DNA of 25,830 nt from a virus, in the IMG/VR virus record IMGVR_UViG_3300024333_000078, positions 1 to 25,830 of that record; one strand, written 5' to 3'. This document shows, piece by piece, positions 6,928 through 14,594 of this stretch. The first letter of the stretch is position 1, and the number at the start of each line of letters is the position of its first letter. The notes under the pieces are model-generated. The model did no database searches. It saw nothing but the letters and a program-made list of their open reading frames with translations, and was not told where the DNA came from. A program made the translations under genes and the position numbers.

Positions 6928-8664
6928 CTAAACAGATGCAACAACGTTTTGCAAGCCACTCACATTAAGTGTGATGTACTGTGTCTCTGGGTGCCATCCT
7001 GCGTCAACTACTTTGTAGCGTGACTTGATGAACATTTTTGGAGAACCAGTTGACTCGCTGATAGTCTGGATGGTTTCTGCCATGATGTAAGGCATGAACT
7101 TGATACCGGGTTCTTCGTCTTTACCACGACGGCCTATAACTATCTTGCTGTCACCCCACTTAGCGTTAGGATCAACGTACACTTTCATACCGTACACTTC
7201 GCAAGATGGGAACAATTGTCCACCAGTTGCGGGTGCTTTGATGTTGAAAGGTGAGATAGAATAGTTTGATATGTCAGCCAAAGCAGCAGCTACGCGACCG
7301 TTTGTAACAACATATTCACCTGACCCCCAACGTGACCTGTGGTAAATCAAGTTGGACATCTCTGCAAGCTTGGTACCGAGTCTGCGTTGTAGTGTAGACA
7401 CATTATCGAAAGTTCCACCTGCAACTGCACCAAGATTTATTGATGCGACGTTAGCACCTTCAACGCGGTTGATGTTAGCGGTGTGTACTGATCCGAGTTC
7501 GGTAATACGTGCGGTGATTTTCTTAGACATTGTTTGTGCAAGCTCGTTGATACCGAGGTTTTCCAACATCTTGATAGCATCGAAGTTCATTACTCTGTTG
7601 AAGTCTTGAATCTGCTCAACAGTTGCCGATAGACCAACCTGGTCGGTTTCTGCCTCAACGAACTTGGTGAACATCTTGATACCCATCTGACGGTATTGTG
7701 CTTTCTCACCTTCAGCTCTGTTCATTGACAAAGGTAGGTTGATAGCATCAGTTGTAGGATCAGGGTCTGGTGTGTAGTTTCCTACCCATGGGTGTGTTTC
7801 GTTGCTAGTGGTGAAGCCAGAGATGTGGTTCTCCAATGCAGATGTCAATTGTGCTTTGTGGATATCTGCATCGACAGTTATTGCATATCCTGCAACAGGC
7901 ACGCCTGCAACATTTATGGGTGTATCAGTTACGGCTTGGATTGAATATCCATCTCCCAACGCAGCATTAATAGTGGTTGCTGAAATATCATTAACACGGA
8001 ATATAGCGTTACCATCTATACGTGACCATCCAACGAAACGTAAATCCAATTGTTCAACTGGAGTAGTAGCAGTATTGTACACTATAAAGCGTTGGTTCTT
8101 GCTGATTGCGCCAGTAGAAATAGCTGTACCGAAAGTAACACCTGTTGCAGTTGCAATAATGGTATTAGCGTTGATGCCGTTGATTGTGATGGTGAACGGA
8201 GCGAAATCAGTATCAACATTACCTCCTTGGTACACATAGTCAAGGTAAGGGATGAATCCAACTGGTGAATCCATATTGATTGTTGATACTAGGTCGAATG
8301 CTATTGTTTTAGCAGCTGCCTGGATAGAGATAGGTAACAACGATGGGAACCTGTCGCCTGAACCCGAATTAGCAACGGTTGTTTTAACAACACCGTTGTA
8401 AGGAGTTTGAAATGGTGTTGGTGCTATTGGTGCACCCATAGCAGAGATTGAACCAGGTTGTTGGAAGAACATACCGGGTGTTGTAGTCGCCTCTGTAAGG
8501 TATGTGTTGTCGAACATAGCTTGGTTATGAGCCATCTCGGCTAGGAATTTGTACTTGTCAGCACTGGTGTTGCTTTCGGTAATACCGTACTCTGATAGGA
8601 ATCCAGCCCAATCCGAGAGCATCTGCCTATCTTCACTTTTTTGAAAAATTTTCATACCTGCCAT
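6928..8664 (-). CDS. gp23: Major capsid protein, gp23-like
   Basis: This is the 578-residue head shell subunit (T4 gp23 has 521). The T4-type core pattern is clear: LLPISIQAAAKTIAFDLV followed by MDSPVG (about 107-135), and a C-terminal region with the RWGSGEYVVTNGRV strand, VYGMKVYVDP, then FMPYIMAETIQ and SRYKVV. The N-terminal propeptide is charged; a likely prohead-protease site of the Leu/Ile-x-Glu type is LTE at 56-58 before ATTTPG, with LAE at 41-43 as an alternative. The gene sits directly downstream of the protease-scaffold gene, as 21-22-23 are ordered in T4. It ends in TAG immediately followed by TAA, and a terminator follows. An HK97-fold gp24 vertex paralogue is less likely given its position. 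Confidence 0.92.
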   Translation of the reverse strand: MAGMKIFQKSEDRQMLSDWAGFLSEYGITESNTSADKYKFLAEMAHNQAMFDNTYLTEATTTPGMFFQQPGSISAMGAPIAPTPFQTPYNGVVKTTVANSGSGDRFPSLLPISIQAAAKTIAFDLVSTINMDSPVGFIPYLDYVYQGGNVDTDFAPFTITINGINANTIIATATGVTFGTAISTGAISKNQRFIVYNTATTPVEQLDLRFVGWSRIDGNAIFRVNDISATTINAALGDGYSIQAVTDTPINVAGVPVAGYAITVDADIHKAQLTSALENHISGFTTSNETHPWVGNYTPDPDPTTDAINLPLSMNRAEGEKAQYRQMGIKMFTKFVEAETDQVGLSATVEQIQDFNRVMNFDAIKMLENLGINELAQTMSKKITARITELGSVHTANINRVEGANVASINLGAVAGGTFDNVSTLQRRLGTKLAEMSNLIYHRSRWGSGEYVVTNGRVAAALADISNYSISPFNIKAPATGGQLFPSCEVYGMKVYVDPNAKWGDSKIVIGRRGKDEEPGIKFMPYIMAETIQTISESTGSPKMFIKSRYKVVDAGWHPETQYITLNVSGLQNVVASV

Positions 8665-8695
8665 TTTGTAAGAAATGTTTTTTTAAATTTGCATT

Positions 8696-11008
8696 TTAAT
8701 GTATCGCAGCGTGGCGTGTCAACGACTTGATGTAGTCAAGTGAGTAACCGCGCTTGTAATCGACGAATTGGCTCTGGGTTATTATTCCTTCTGTACTTTG
8801 GCATTGTTTACCCTCGGTTATTATCGTTTGTCCTTGTTCTAGTTTTTCTGCGTGTTCGTTTAGAGTCGCTAGGTCTAAGTTGAGCGAGTTCCAAAAAGTC
8901 CTTACTTGTGGGGCTGTGTTCAACTTGTAGAACCCTTTGGCTGCTTTCTTACCTATCTCCGCTTTCTGTGCTTCGCTGAGAACACTGTAAGCTTTCTTGT
9001 ACATGTCTGGCATGAACTTGATGTAGTTAGGTAATTCCTTGTGTTTGCTTTCCATTATACCTTGGATGGTGTTGATCACATCACCCTCGCTGAAGTAAAC
9101 ACCAGCGTTCAATGTGTGTACAATTTCCTTCTTCAACTCGTTGTCCAGCCCGTAGAACAAGTTCTTGTTGTTCTCGCTTAGTAGTTGTAGGAATGGGTAT
9201 TTAGATTCCAACACGGTTGTGTTAGCACGCTCGTTTACTTTTGTCAGAACCTTGTCCAAGTCTGCCATCAACGTGTCTACGCCTTCTGTGATGCTTGATA
9301 TGTTAGAAGATAGGTTCCTATCTTCAACGCCGCTTACTTTACCTGTCTTGAAGTCCTCGGTGTTTATCACGTTTGCCAACATGTTGGTGTGCCCGATGTG
9401 CTCGTTGATTATCTCCGCGTTGAAGTCGATAGCCTTGATGGCTTGCTCGGTTCTCTCTGAAATCACGTTCGAGTGTTGTATGCTCTCGTTTAGTGTCTTG
9501 CCCAGCAGCTTGGTGTATTTGATAACGCTCTCGGTAACTATACCGTTCTCGTTTATTACCCTAGCTAGGTCGTCAGAGTGGCGGATCGACTCGTTGATTG
9601 CCTTTGATTGCACGTTAACGAAGTTCACCAGCTCGTTTGTTGTTTGCCCTAGGGTCTCGGCGTACCCGATTAATCTGTTGTGTTGCTCTGTCATGATAGA
9701 CGAGTGGTTCATCACTGTTTGCAGTTGTTTTGCCAACACGTTGATGTACTCGATGAGCGATGCTATCGTGGCTGCTTGGTCACCTGCTGGCTGTGCTGCT
9801 GAAACCTGTTGCGTTGGTATCAATGGTGATGTTGGTTGTGCGAGCTGGTTACCCAGACCACCGCTTACTGGTTGTACCAGACCACCGCTTACTGGTTGTG
9901 CCATGGCACCGTCTGCTGTTACACCAGGTACGCCTGCTGCTTGCGCTGCTACACCAGAAGGTTGTGTTGCACCAAGTGTCGATACCGCTGGTTGTGCTTG
10001 TACTTGTGGTTGAACCTCAATCTGAACTTGAACCTGAGCTTGTGCCTGTGGTTGAACTTGTGCTTGTGCTTGTACCTGTGGTTGAACCTGAGCTTGCTCC
10101 TGTGGTTGAACCTGTGCTTGTACCTGCGCGGCTTGAGCTTGTACATGCTGTGCTTTCTTCTCGAGAACCGCTTTTGTCTCGTGCTGGATACCCTCGAGAA
10201 TACCCCTCAGTTCGCCGAATTGCTTCTGCATCATCTTGCTGTACTCATCGAATTCCACTTTAGAAATCGAACTCATCCCGTCATCATTATTTTTATTAGG
10301 TGTGTGCTTGTTGAGCACTTTCTCGAACGATGCTAGATCGCTCTCATTTACTTTATATATCTTAGCTTCTCCACCGAAAAAATTAAATTCGTCAACAAGC
10401 ATCATCGTGTTGGTGATGTTGTTCACTCTTATGTTATCTAGCGATTCGGTTAACATCGAGAAATTCTCCTGCATCTTCTCCGGGATGTTGTTCTGCAACA
10501 CGGCTTGCGAGAAACCTGGTTCGGCAACGAGGTCGAACGTGAATATCTTGAACAGCGTGACGCGACCTTGACCGTCGACCTTGCCAGCGCTCCTCGATGA
10601 TGTTGATAACTGGACACCCGAATCTATTAGCGTCCTCGCTATGTTTCCGTAAGGGGTGTTGAGTACCTCTATCTTTATCTTCACCGTGTCGTCGGTCTCG
10701 TCGTACCATATGTCGGTGATTATGTGCGAGACGTTCTTTAACGACGTGTCGTACCCCTGCGGGTGGTCGAGTTCGCCCATCAGTTGCCTTCTGTCTATCC
10801 TTTTCTTAAGTTCAGGTATGTGCTTGATGTAATCCTCGCGCATGTACTCCCTGCCGTTGTTGTTGGTTATGCCGAATTTTGCAACAATGGCTATGAACTC
10901 GTACTTGGTGTTGTTCTGCGGTGCTTGTATCAATGGCGAGTTGATGCTCTCTACAATGAACACGTAATCACCACCTACCGTACCGTTTATGACCTTGGGT
11001 GAACCCAT
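8696..11008 (-). CDS. gp21: Prohead protease (gp21-like) fused to a long scaffold-like region
   Basis: A 770-residue protein; T4 gp21 has about 212. Residues 1-175 are an S80-type prohead protease: GELDHP with H82, the Ser motif STSSRSAG (around S137-S140), and FDLVAEPGF with D159. Next come a helical stretch, a Gln/Ala/Val repeat tract (about 288-340; coding 9990-10145), a Pro/Gly/Gln linker with a 24-bp duplication, then repeated helical units of the SIRHSD / SIQHSN / HIGHTN type (about 420-560) and an alpha-helical C-terminus. Several L/I/V-x-Glu sites (MLTES, IVTES, SITEG, IITEG) fit self-processing. The architecture suggests that protease and core scaffold (gp21 plus gp22 roles) sit in one chain. 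The start ATG at 11008 is preceded by an aaataaataa leader. Confidence 0.85.
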   Translation of the reverse strand: MGSPKVINGTVGGDYVFIVESINSPLIQAPQNNTKYEFIAIVAKFGITNNNGREYMREDYIKHIPELKKRIDRRQLMGELDHPQGYDTSLKNVSHIITDIWYDETDDTVKIKIEVLNTPYGNIARTLIDSGVQLSTSSRSAGKVDGQGRVTLFKIFTFDLVAEPGFSQAVLQNNIPEKMQENFSMLTESLDNIRVNNITNTMMLVDEFNFFGGEAKIYKVNESDLASFEKVLNKHTPNKNNDDGMSSISKVEFDEYSKMMQKQFGELRGILEGIQHETKAVLEKKAQHVQAQAAQVQAQVQPQEQAQVQPQVQAQAQVQPQAQAQVQVQIEVQPQVQAQPAVSTLGATQPSGVAAQAAGVPGVTADGAMAQPVSGGLVQPVSGGLGNQLAQPTSPLIPTQQVSAAQPAGDQAATIASLIEYINVLAKQLQTVMNHSSIMTEQHNRLIGYAETLGQTTNELVNFVNVQSKAINESIRHSDDLARVINENGIVTESVIKYTKLLGKTLNESIQHSNVISERTEQAIKAIDFNAEIINEHIGHTNMLANVINTEDFKTGKVSGVEDRNLSSNISSITEGVDTLMADLDKVLTKVNERANTTVLESKYPFLQLLSENNKNLFYGLDNELKKEIVHTLNAGVYFSEGDVINTIQGIMESKHKELPNYIKFMPDMYKKAYSVLSEAQKAEIGKKAAKGFYKLNTAPQVRTFWNSLNLDLATLNEHAEKLEQGQTIITEGKQCQSTEGIITQSQFVDYKRGYSLDYIKSLTRHAAIH
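9853..9899 (-). repeat. 24-bp tandem duplication in the scaffold linker
   Basis: The same 23-base string starts at 9853 and at 9877 (period 24), encoding a doubled QPVSGGLV-type unit in the Pro/Gly-rich linker. It is in frame and probably arose by slippage. Confidence 0.7.
9990..10145 (-). repeat. Low-complexity Gln/Ala/Val-coding tract
   Basis: Short degenerate repeats of the gcttgtacctgtggttgaac kind encode a QAQVQPQ-like tract within the protease-scaffold gene. Simple repeats like this vary in length between strains and usually form a flexible or extended linker. Confidence 0.75.
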
Positions 11009-11030
11009 TATCGTCAGAAATTATTTACAT

Positions 11031-11040
11031 TTATTTATTT
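11031..11040 (-). promoter_or_regulatory. Recurrent leader motif AAATAAATAA upstream of protease-scaffold gene
   Basis: On the minus strand the decamer lies 22 bases before the ATG at 11008. Near-identical decamers (GAATAAATAA) precede the starts at 4225 (4241-4250), 23402 (23408-23417) and 11445 (11451-11460). It resembles the T4 late promoter TATAAATA in composition, or could be an A-rich translation signal, since no Shine-Dalgarno is seen. The role is not settled. Confidence 0.35.
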
Positions 11041-11094
11041 AAAGTGTCGTGTTGTTTTTTTAAAAAAAAATGCTTTTTGTTTTAATTTTTTTTG

Positions 11095-11102
11095 TATATT
11101 TG
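11095..11102 (+). promoter_or_regulatory. Bacteroidetes-type promoter TTTG / TATATTTG without a downstream gene
   Basis: TATATTTG at 11095-11102 matches the Bacteroidetes -7 consensus exactly, with TTTG at 11076-11079 (15-base spacer, shorter than usual). Transcription would start near 11109, but no plus-strand gene begins for 500 bases, so it may produce an untranslated RNA or a long leader. Confidence 0.4.
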
Positions 11103-11208
11103 CAGTGCATATTGGATTGCATGAAGCATGGTGGGAGTCCTGTACTTTCATATATCCTCTGTGTACAGATCCTTGATGACAATGTTGTTTCTTAACACGA
11201 GTTAGGGT

Positions 11209-11445
11209 CTAGCGTGGCTTGGTGTTGCAGACACTAGCGTTTTCTACATAGATATCCGTCCTGTCTATATGCGTTATATCCTCGTTCTTCTTGAAATAAG
11301 CCCACGTGAAATCAGGTCTCATCTTCGCCGAGAAGTATGACCCGTGGATGTCGTCGTCAATGGTTATCTCGGCGTAAAGCAACTTCTATATGAAGCCGCT
11401 GCTCTTCGACTTGTATAAATCGTGTAAACTCTTTATCCCGCTCAT
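11209..11445 (-). pseudogene. Short gene interrupted by an in-frame amber codon
   Basis: From ATG 11445 (preceded five bases upstream by the recurrent GAATAAATAA leader) the frame reads 19 codons, MSGIKSLHDLYKS to GFI, then TAG at 11386-11388, then continues in the same frame for 58 more codons to TAG at 11209-11211. The second part (KLLYAEITIDDDIHG, later FTWAYFKKNEDITHID) has the TTC/TAC/GAC/AAG-rich codon use of the phage's real genes. It lies just upstream of the protease-scaffold gene, where T4 keeps small prohead core genes. It could be a nonsense-mutated remnant or a readthrough gene. The product is not recognised. Confidence 0.45.
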
Positions 11446-11548
11446 AAGTGTTATTTATTCTTTCGTATGTAACGCTTTACGATGTTATCCCCGTATTATT
11501 TTAAGAGAAATATTAACATCGTTGTATTGCATTTCAAAAAAAAGGTTA

Positions 11549-11556
11549 TATATTTG
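11549..11556 (+). promoter_or_regulatory. Bacteroidetes-type -7 box TATATTTG upstream of LRR gene
   Basis: An exact TAnnTTTG box lies 52 bases before the LRR gene start, with ATTG at 11526-11529 as a weak -33 match (19-base spacer). It probably drives the gene at 11609. Confidence 0.55.
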
Positions 11557-11608
11557 CGGTGTTATTGAAAGTATAATTGTAAAATAACCGTTAAAAAAAT
11601 TTAAAATT

Positions 11609-12676
11609 ATGGGCGTGTTTGGTGATTGTAGTGAAGTAATCGTAATGGCTGCGCGTAGAGTTGTTAGTAATGTATTTAAATCACATTTTAAATCTAAAAC
11701 TGTCAAAGTTGGCGATCTCGTGTTGAGCTGGGATAAAAAGACTCTTATTGGTGTAAGTAATAAAAATATAGAAACAGTTACCATCCCTAGTTATGTAACT
11801 AGGATAGGTGATGATGTTTTCGATTATTGTGTTTGTTTAAAATCAATAACTATACCGTATTCTGTTACCAGTATAGGTAAATGTGCTTTCTATAATTGTT
11901 ATAGTTTAACATCTATTGTTATTCCTGATTCGGTAAAGAGTATAGGTGATTTTGCTTTCTATAATTGTTATAGTTTAACATCTATTGTTATTCCTGATTC
12001 GGTAAAGAGTATAGGTGGTTTTGCTTTTTATGGATGTAAAGGTTTAACATCTATAACTATTCCAGATTCTGTAACTAATATAGGCGGTTGTTCTATTGTT
12101 TGTGGTAAAGTTTTTCATGGATGTAAAGGTTTAACATCAATCACTATACGTGGTATCAAGTACAAAACTGTTATGGGTGATGACGGTGATTTATGCGTTT
12201 ATGACAAGTCATACAAACATGCTGTTGACCATGAAGTATTTTCTAAAATAAAAGTATATACTGGTGTAAGGTGGTTTTATGGTGTTGAAGATGGTAAAAT
12301 AAAGCTATCCGATGAACTTGTAATGGTATGTGATGAATTTAGGTCGTTGTGTGCACATGCTGATACGCTTGAACAAGCGATAGAAGATTTGATAAGGAAA
12401 TACGATACACTTAAACAAGATGTATCAAATCTTGAAGTATTAACATTAGATACAATCATAACAGAGCAAATGTATATGGATTATACGGGTGCTTGTTCTG
12501 GTGGTGTTGATAGTTTCAAGAGGTTATACAAGGAAAGGTACAAAGATGATATCAAACATAAATTAACTCTAAGAGAACTCCTACCTCTTTTGAAATCAAT
12601 AAGAAACTACAACATGCCGAGGTTGTTGTGCTGTATGGATGATGAAGCCGTGAAATTCTGGAATGAATTGGCATAA
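11609..12676 (+). CDS. BspA-type leucine-rich-repeat protein (intact paralogue)
   Basis: A 355-residue protein with four to five 23-residue LRR_5/BspA-like repeats (about residues 50-175) of the pattern LTSIVIPDSVKSIGDFAFYNCYS. An alpha-helical domain of about 180 residues with no recognised fold follows (starting TVMGDDGDLCVYDKSYKH, containing YTGACSGGVDSF and LLPLLKSI). Two neighbouring repeats are almost identical at DNA level (69-bp period). There is no signal peptide, so it appears cytoplasmic or virion-associated. It is more A/T-rich than its neighbours. A second copy of the family, with the same C-terminal domain, lies at 18728-21567 and is broken by an IS. BspA-like repeats usually mediate protein binding; the target is unknown. 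An alternative start is ATG 11645. Confidence 0.8.
   Translation: MGVFGDCSEVIVMAARRVVSNVFKSHFKSKTVKVGDLVLSWDKKTLIGVSNKNIETVTIPSYVTRIGDDVFDYCVCLKSITIPYSVTSIGKCAFYNCYSLTSIVIPDSVKSIGDFAFYNCYSLTSIVIPDSVKSIGGFAFYGCKGLTSITIPDSVTNIGGCSIVCGKVFHGCKGLTSITIRGIKYKTVMGDDGDLCVYDKSYKHAVDHEVFSKIKVYTGVRWFYGVEDGKIKLSDELVMVCDEFRSLCAHADTLEQAIEDLIRKYDTLKQDVSNLEVLTLDTIITEQMYMDYTGACSGGVDSFKRLYKERYKDDIKHKLTLRELLPLLKSIRNYNMPRLLCCMDDEAVKFWNELA
11885..12018 (+). repeat. 69-bp near-perfect tandem repeat within the LRR gene
   Basis: The sequence starting gctttctataattg at 11885 repeats at 11954 with about 65 identical bases, equal to one 23-residue LRR unit. This indicates a recent unit duplication. Confidence 0.8.
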
Positions 12677-12822
12677 TTAATTTCATTGGTGTAACCAAAT
12701 AATGAACGAGCCAACAATACATAAGTGCATGGTTTGGTATGCGCAAGGTGTTGAAGCTTTCTAACGACATGAATAAGAACATAGAATTGTGGTGCTTGTA
12801 CAAATAGTAAAAATGCGGTAAC

Positions 12823-13083
12823 ATGGAAGAATTTTTCATTAAAATATTCAGTGGTTTATCATCTAGTAAACCAAACTCGTGTGGTGATGTATTGTACACC
12901 AACAGTGATGGTAGTCTAGTGTACGTTTACAACATGTACGAAGATGACATCACGTACTCGTACATAGGCGTGTATTCCTTGTTCGAGAAGGAGTTCGGTA
13001 TACCCTACAACGATATACGTGATTTCATATCCTCGATGGAGGAGAAGTACTTGAACGTTGATAAGTTTAACTTTAACGAGTAA
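12823..13083 (+). CDS. Small unknown protein upstream of dnaJ
   Basis: An 86-residue acidic protein rich in Tyr, Asp and Glu (YVYNMYEDDITYSYIG), with predicted helices at the C-terminus. It is not recognised and has no membrane segment. It lies 17 bases before the DnaJ gene and uses the same codon style, so the two are probably co-transcribed. The 146 bases before it hold only two very short frames (from 12702 and 12739, ending 12807) that could be debris of a small gene. Confidence 0.65.
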   Translation: MEEFFIKIFSGLSSSKPNSCGDVLYTNSDGSLVYVYNMYEDDITYSYIGVYSLFEKEFGIPYNDIRDFISSMEEKYLNVDKFNFNE

Positions 13084-13100
13084 AAAAAAATACAGTTTGG

Positions 13101-13991
13101 ATGAATCATTACGAGGTTCTCGGTGTTAGCGATTATGCGGTGGTTGAAGATGTCAAGAAGGCGTACAAGACGCTCGCTAAGAAATACCACCCCGATGCTA
13201 ACATTGATGTCGACGCTTCAACAAAAGCGGCGAATGATGTTAAGATGAAGGAAATAAACGATGCGTACTCGGTGCTTAGTGACGAGGGTAAGAAGAAGCA
13301 GTACGACCATAATCTGAGGCATGGTTTCCAGAACCCGAACAATTTCAACCCGTTCGATGGTACTGGGTTCAACTTCGGCGGGTTTAACTTCACGTTCGGC
13401 AACATGCGGAACCAGACTGCCGTCATCGAGTACAGGTTCCACATACAGGAGTTGAGGGATCTCGATGTGAGGAAGGAGTTCTACGTGTCTGATGTGACTA
13501 ACAACAAGCGTATATCCGACACGATAGACATAAAGATGACGTATGATAATATAATAACGAAGGACATACGCATACACCAGGCAAACCACAGGATGTACGT
13601 AATGTCGCAGAGCCATATCCCCGGCAAGGGTCATAGCTACAACGGCACTCGTGGTATGCTTGAACTGGTGTTGTTGTTCGAGTTGCCTAGTAATGTTATC
13701 ATGGACGAACGTGCCAACATCATCCACTCTGAATCCGTGAGCCTGCACGATGTTGTATGTGGTGATGGTATCGAGTTGAAGACTTGTTTCGGCAACACGT
13801 ACAAGGTTAAGGTGAACAAGATGTCTTCGTTGAGCGATGTCAAGTGCGTGCTTAAAGATAAGGGTCTTGGTTTTAACGGAACGTCTAGGCGCGATTACGT
13901 GTTCGATTTGAAAGTTAACGCCCCGGATATATCCAAGTTGAACGAGAGCGAGAAAGCCGAGTTGTCTAATTTGTTGTTGAAATGTAAATGA
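13101..13991 (+). CDS. DnaJ-family co-chaperone (J domain plus C-terminal peptide-binding domains)
   Basis: A 296-residue class B (zinc-finger-less) J protein. The J domain occupies residues 1-70 with the HPD motif at 30-32 (KKYHPDAN) and a YDHNLRHG end. A Gly/Phe/Asn-rich linker (about 76-100) follows, then C-terminal domains I and II with the HIPGKGH, VSLHDVVCG and KDKGLGF landmarks of CbpA/DnaJ. It would stimulate a host or phage Hsp70. T4-like phages need host chaperones for capsid folding, so a phage J protein may redirect DnaK; that is inference. The stop overlaps the next start (ATGA), showing translational coupling to the YopX-MazG gene. Confidence 0.9.
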   Translation: MNHYEVLGVSDYAVVEDVKKAYKTLAKKYHPDANIDVDASTKAANDVKMKEINDAYSVLSDEGKKKQYDHNLRHGFQNPNNFNPFDGTGFNFGGFNFTFGNMRNQTAVIEYRFHIQELRDLDVRKEFYVSDVTNNKRISDTIDIKMTYDNIITKDIRIHQANHRMYVMSQSHIPGKGHSYNGTRGMLELVLLFELPSNVIMDERANIIHSESVSLHDVVCGDGIELKTCFGNTYKVKVNKMSSLSDVKCVLKDKGLGFNGTSRRDYVFDLKVNAPDISKLNESEKAELSNLLLKCK

Positions 13992-14566
13992 TGTTTATGG
14001 GAAATTCGAGATGCAAGGTGTATGCGCATGGTGAAGATGTGTCTGGTGATGTGCTGGTGTCAACCGGCTTGTTCGATGCTAACGGTGTAGAGATATTCGA
14101 TGGTGATATCATACGGTGTGATGGTGTTGGTGACTTAGATGTGATCATGGATACCGATATCGGGTCGTGGGTGATAGGTGGTCGGTTGTTGTTCAATGAA
14201 TTATCTAGGTATAATTGTGTCGTCATAAGTAATTCTTTCGAAAATAGTAGTGGTTGTCGCGAGCGTGCTTGCGCGAGCGGCCACATAAATACACACACTT
14301 TACGTGCGGCTATCGACAAGTGGGGAGTCGACGCGCAGGTGGAGATGGTTGAGGAGGAATGCATCGAGTTGGCCCTCGCCATACACAAGTTGAGGCGCAA
14401 GAGGGGTGATTTCGTTGAGAAGACGAACGCCGTTATAGACGAGATAGCCGATGCCATCATAATGTTGGAGCAAGCCAAGTTGATATTCGATATTGACGCT
14501 ATAAACGCTAGGATTTGTTTCAAGATGGACCGGTTGAAATCGAGGATAGAAGAAGGTGTTGCTTAA
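13988..14566 (+). CDS. YopX-like domain fused to MazG-like nucleotide pyrophosphohydrolase
   Basis: A 192-residue protein. The N-terminal part has a YopX-type pattern (STGLFDANGVEIFDGDII near 25-42, and GSWVIGG). The C-terminal part (about 105-190) is a MazG-like all-alpha NTP pyrophosphohydrolase, with EEECIEL followed by VIDEIADAIIML giving the EExxE and DExxD metal-binding acids. MazG-type enzymes hydrolyse (d)NTPs or (p)ppGpp-like nucleotides; phage copies may alter host stress signals or cleanse the pool. The linker (SGCRERACASG) is encoded by a GC-rich imperfect palindrome around 14255-14280. The start overlaps the dnaJ stop. Confidence 0.75.
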   Translation: MMFMGNSRCKVYAHGEDVSGDVLVSTGLFDANGVEIFDGDIIRCDGVGDLDVIMDTDIGSWVIGGRLLFNELSRYNCVVISNSFENSSGCRERACASGHINTHTLRAAIDKWGVDAQVEMVEEECIELALAIHKLRRKRGDFVEKTNAVIDEIADAIIMLEQAKLIFDIDAINARICFKMDRLKSRIEEGVA

Positions 14567-14594
14567 TATAACAAACTGTATTTTTTTATAATTT

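Larger units (their letters stand above)
11009..11608. other. 600-base region without an intact gene between divergent blocks
   Basis: It holds the leader of the minus-strand protease gene, two plus-strand TATATTTG boxes (11095-11102 and 11549-11556), an amber-interrupted minus-strand coding stretch (11209-11445) and about 100 bases (11103-11208) with no coding signal in which only a short hairpin (ctgtac/gtacag, around 11140-11168) was noticed. No tRNA-like fold was seen. Confidence 0.6.

Noticed and set aside
9165-10013. 282-residue plus-strand frame
   Set aside because: It is the shadow of the protease-scaffold gene; its protein is low-complexity with no domain, while the minus strand has a clear fold and codon pattern.
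9990-10145. CRISPR-like array suggested by short repeats
   Set aside because: The units are degenerate, have no unique spacers, and are in-frame Gln/Ala/Val codons within a coding gene.
11103-11208. tRNA or known structured RNA in the gene-poor gap
   Set aside because: No cloverleaf, no TTCGA-type T-arm and no known RNA signature; only one short hairpin.
12702-12807. Two tiny frames (about 20 and 22 codons) that could be joined by a frameshift
   Set aside because: Too short and without homology; could be debris of a small gene but cannot be supported.
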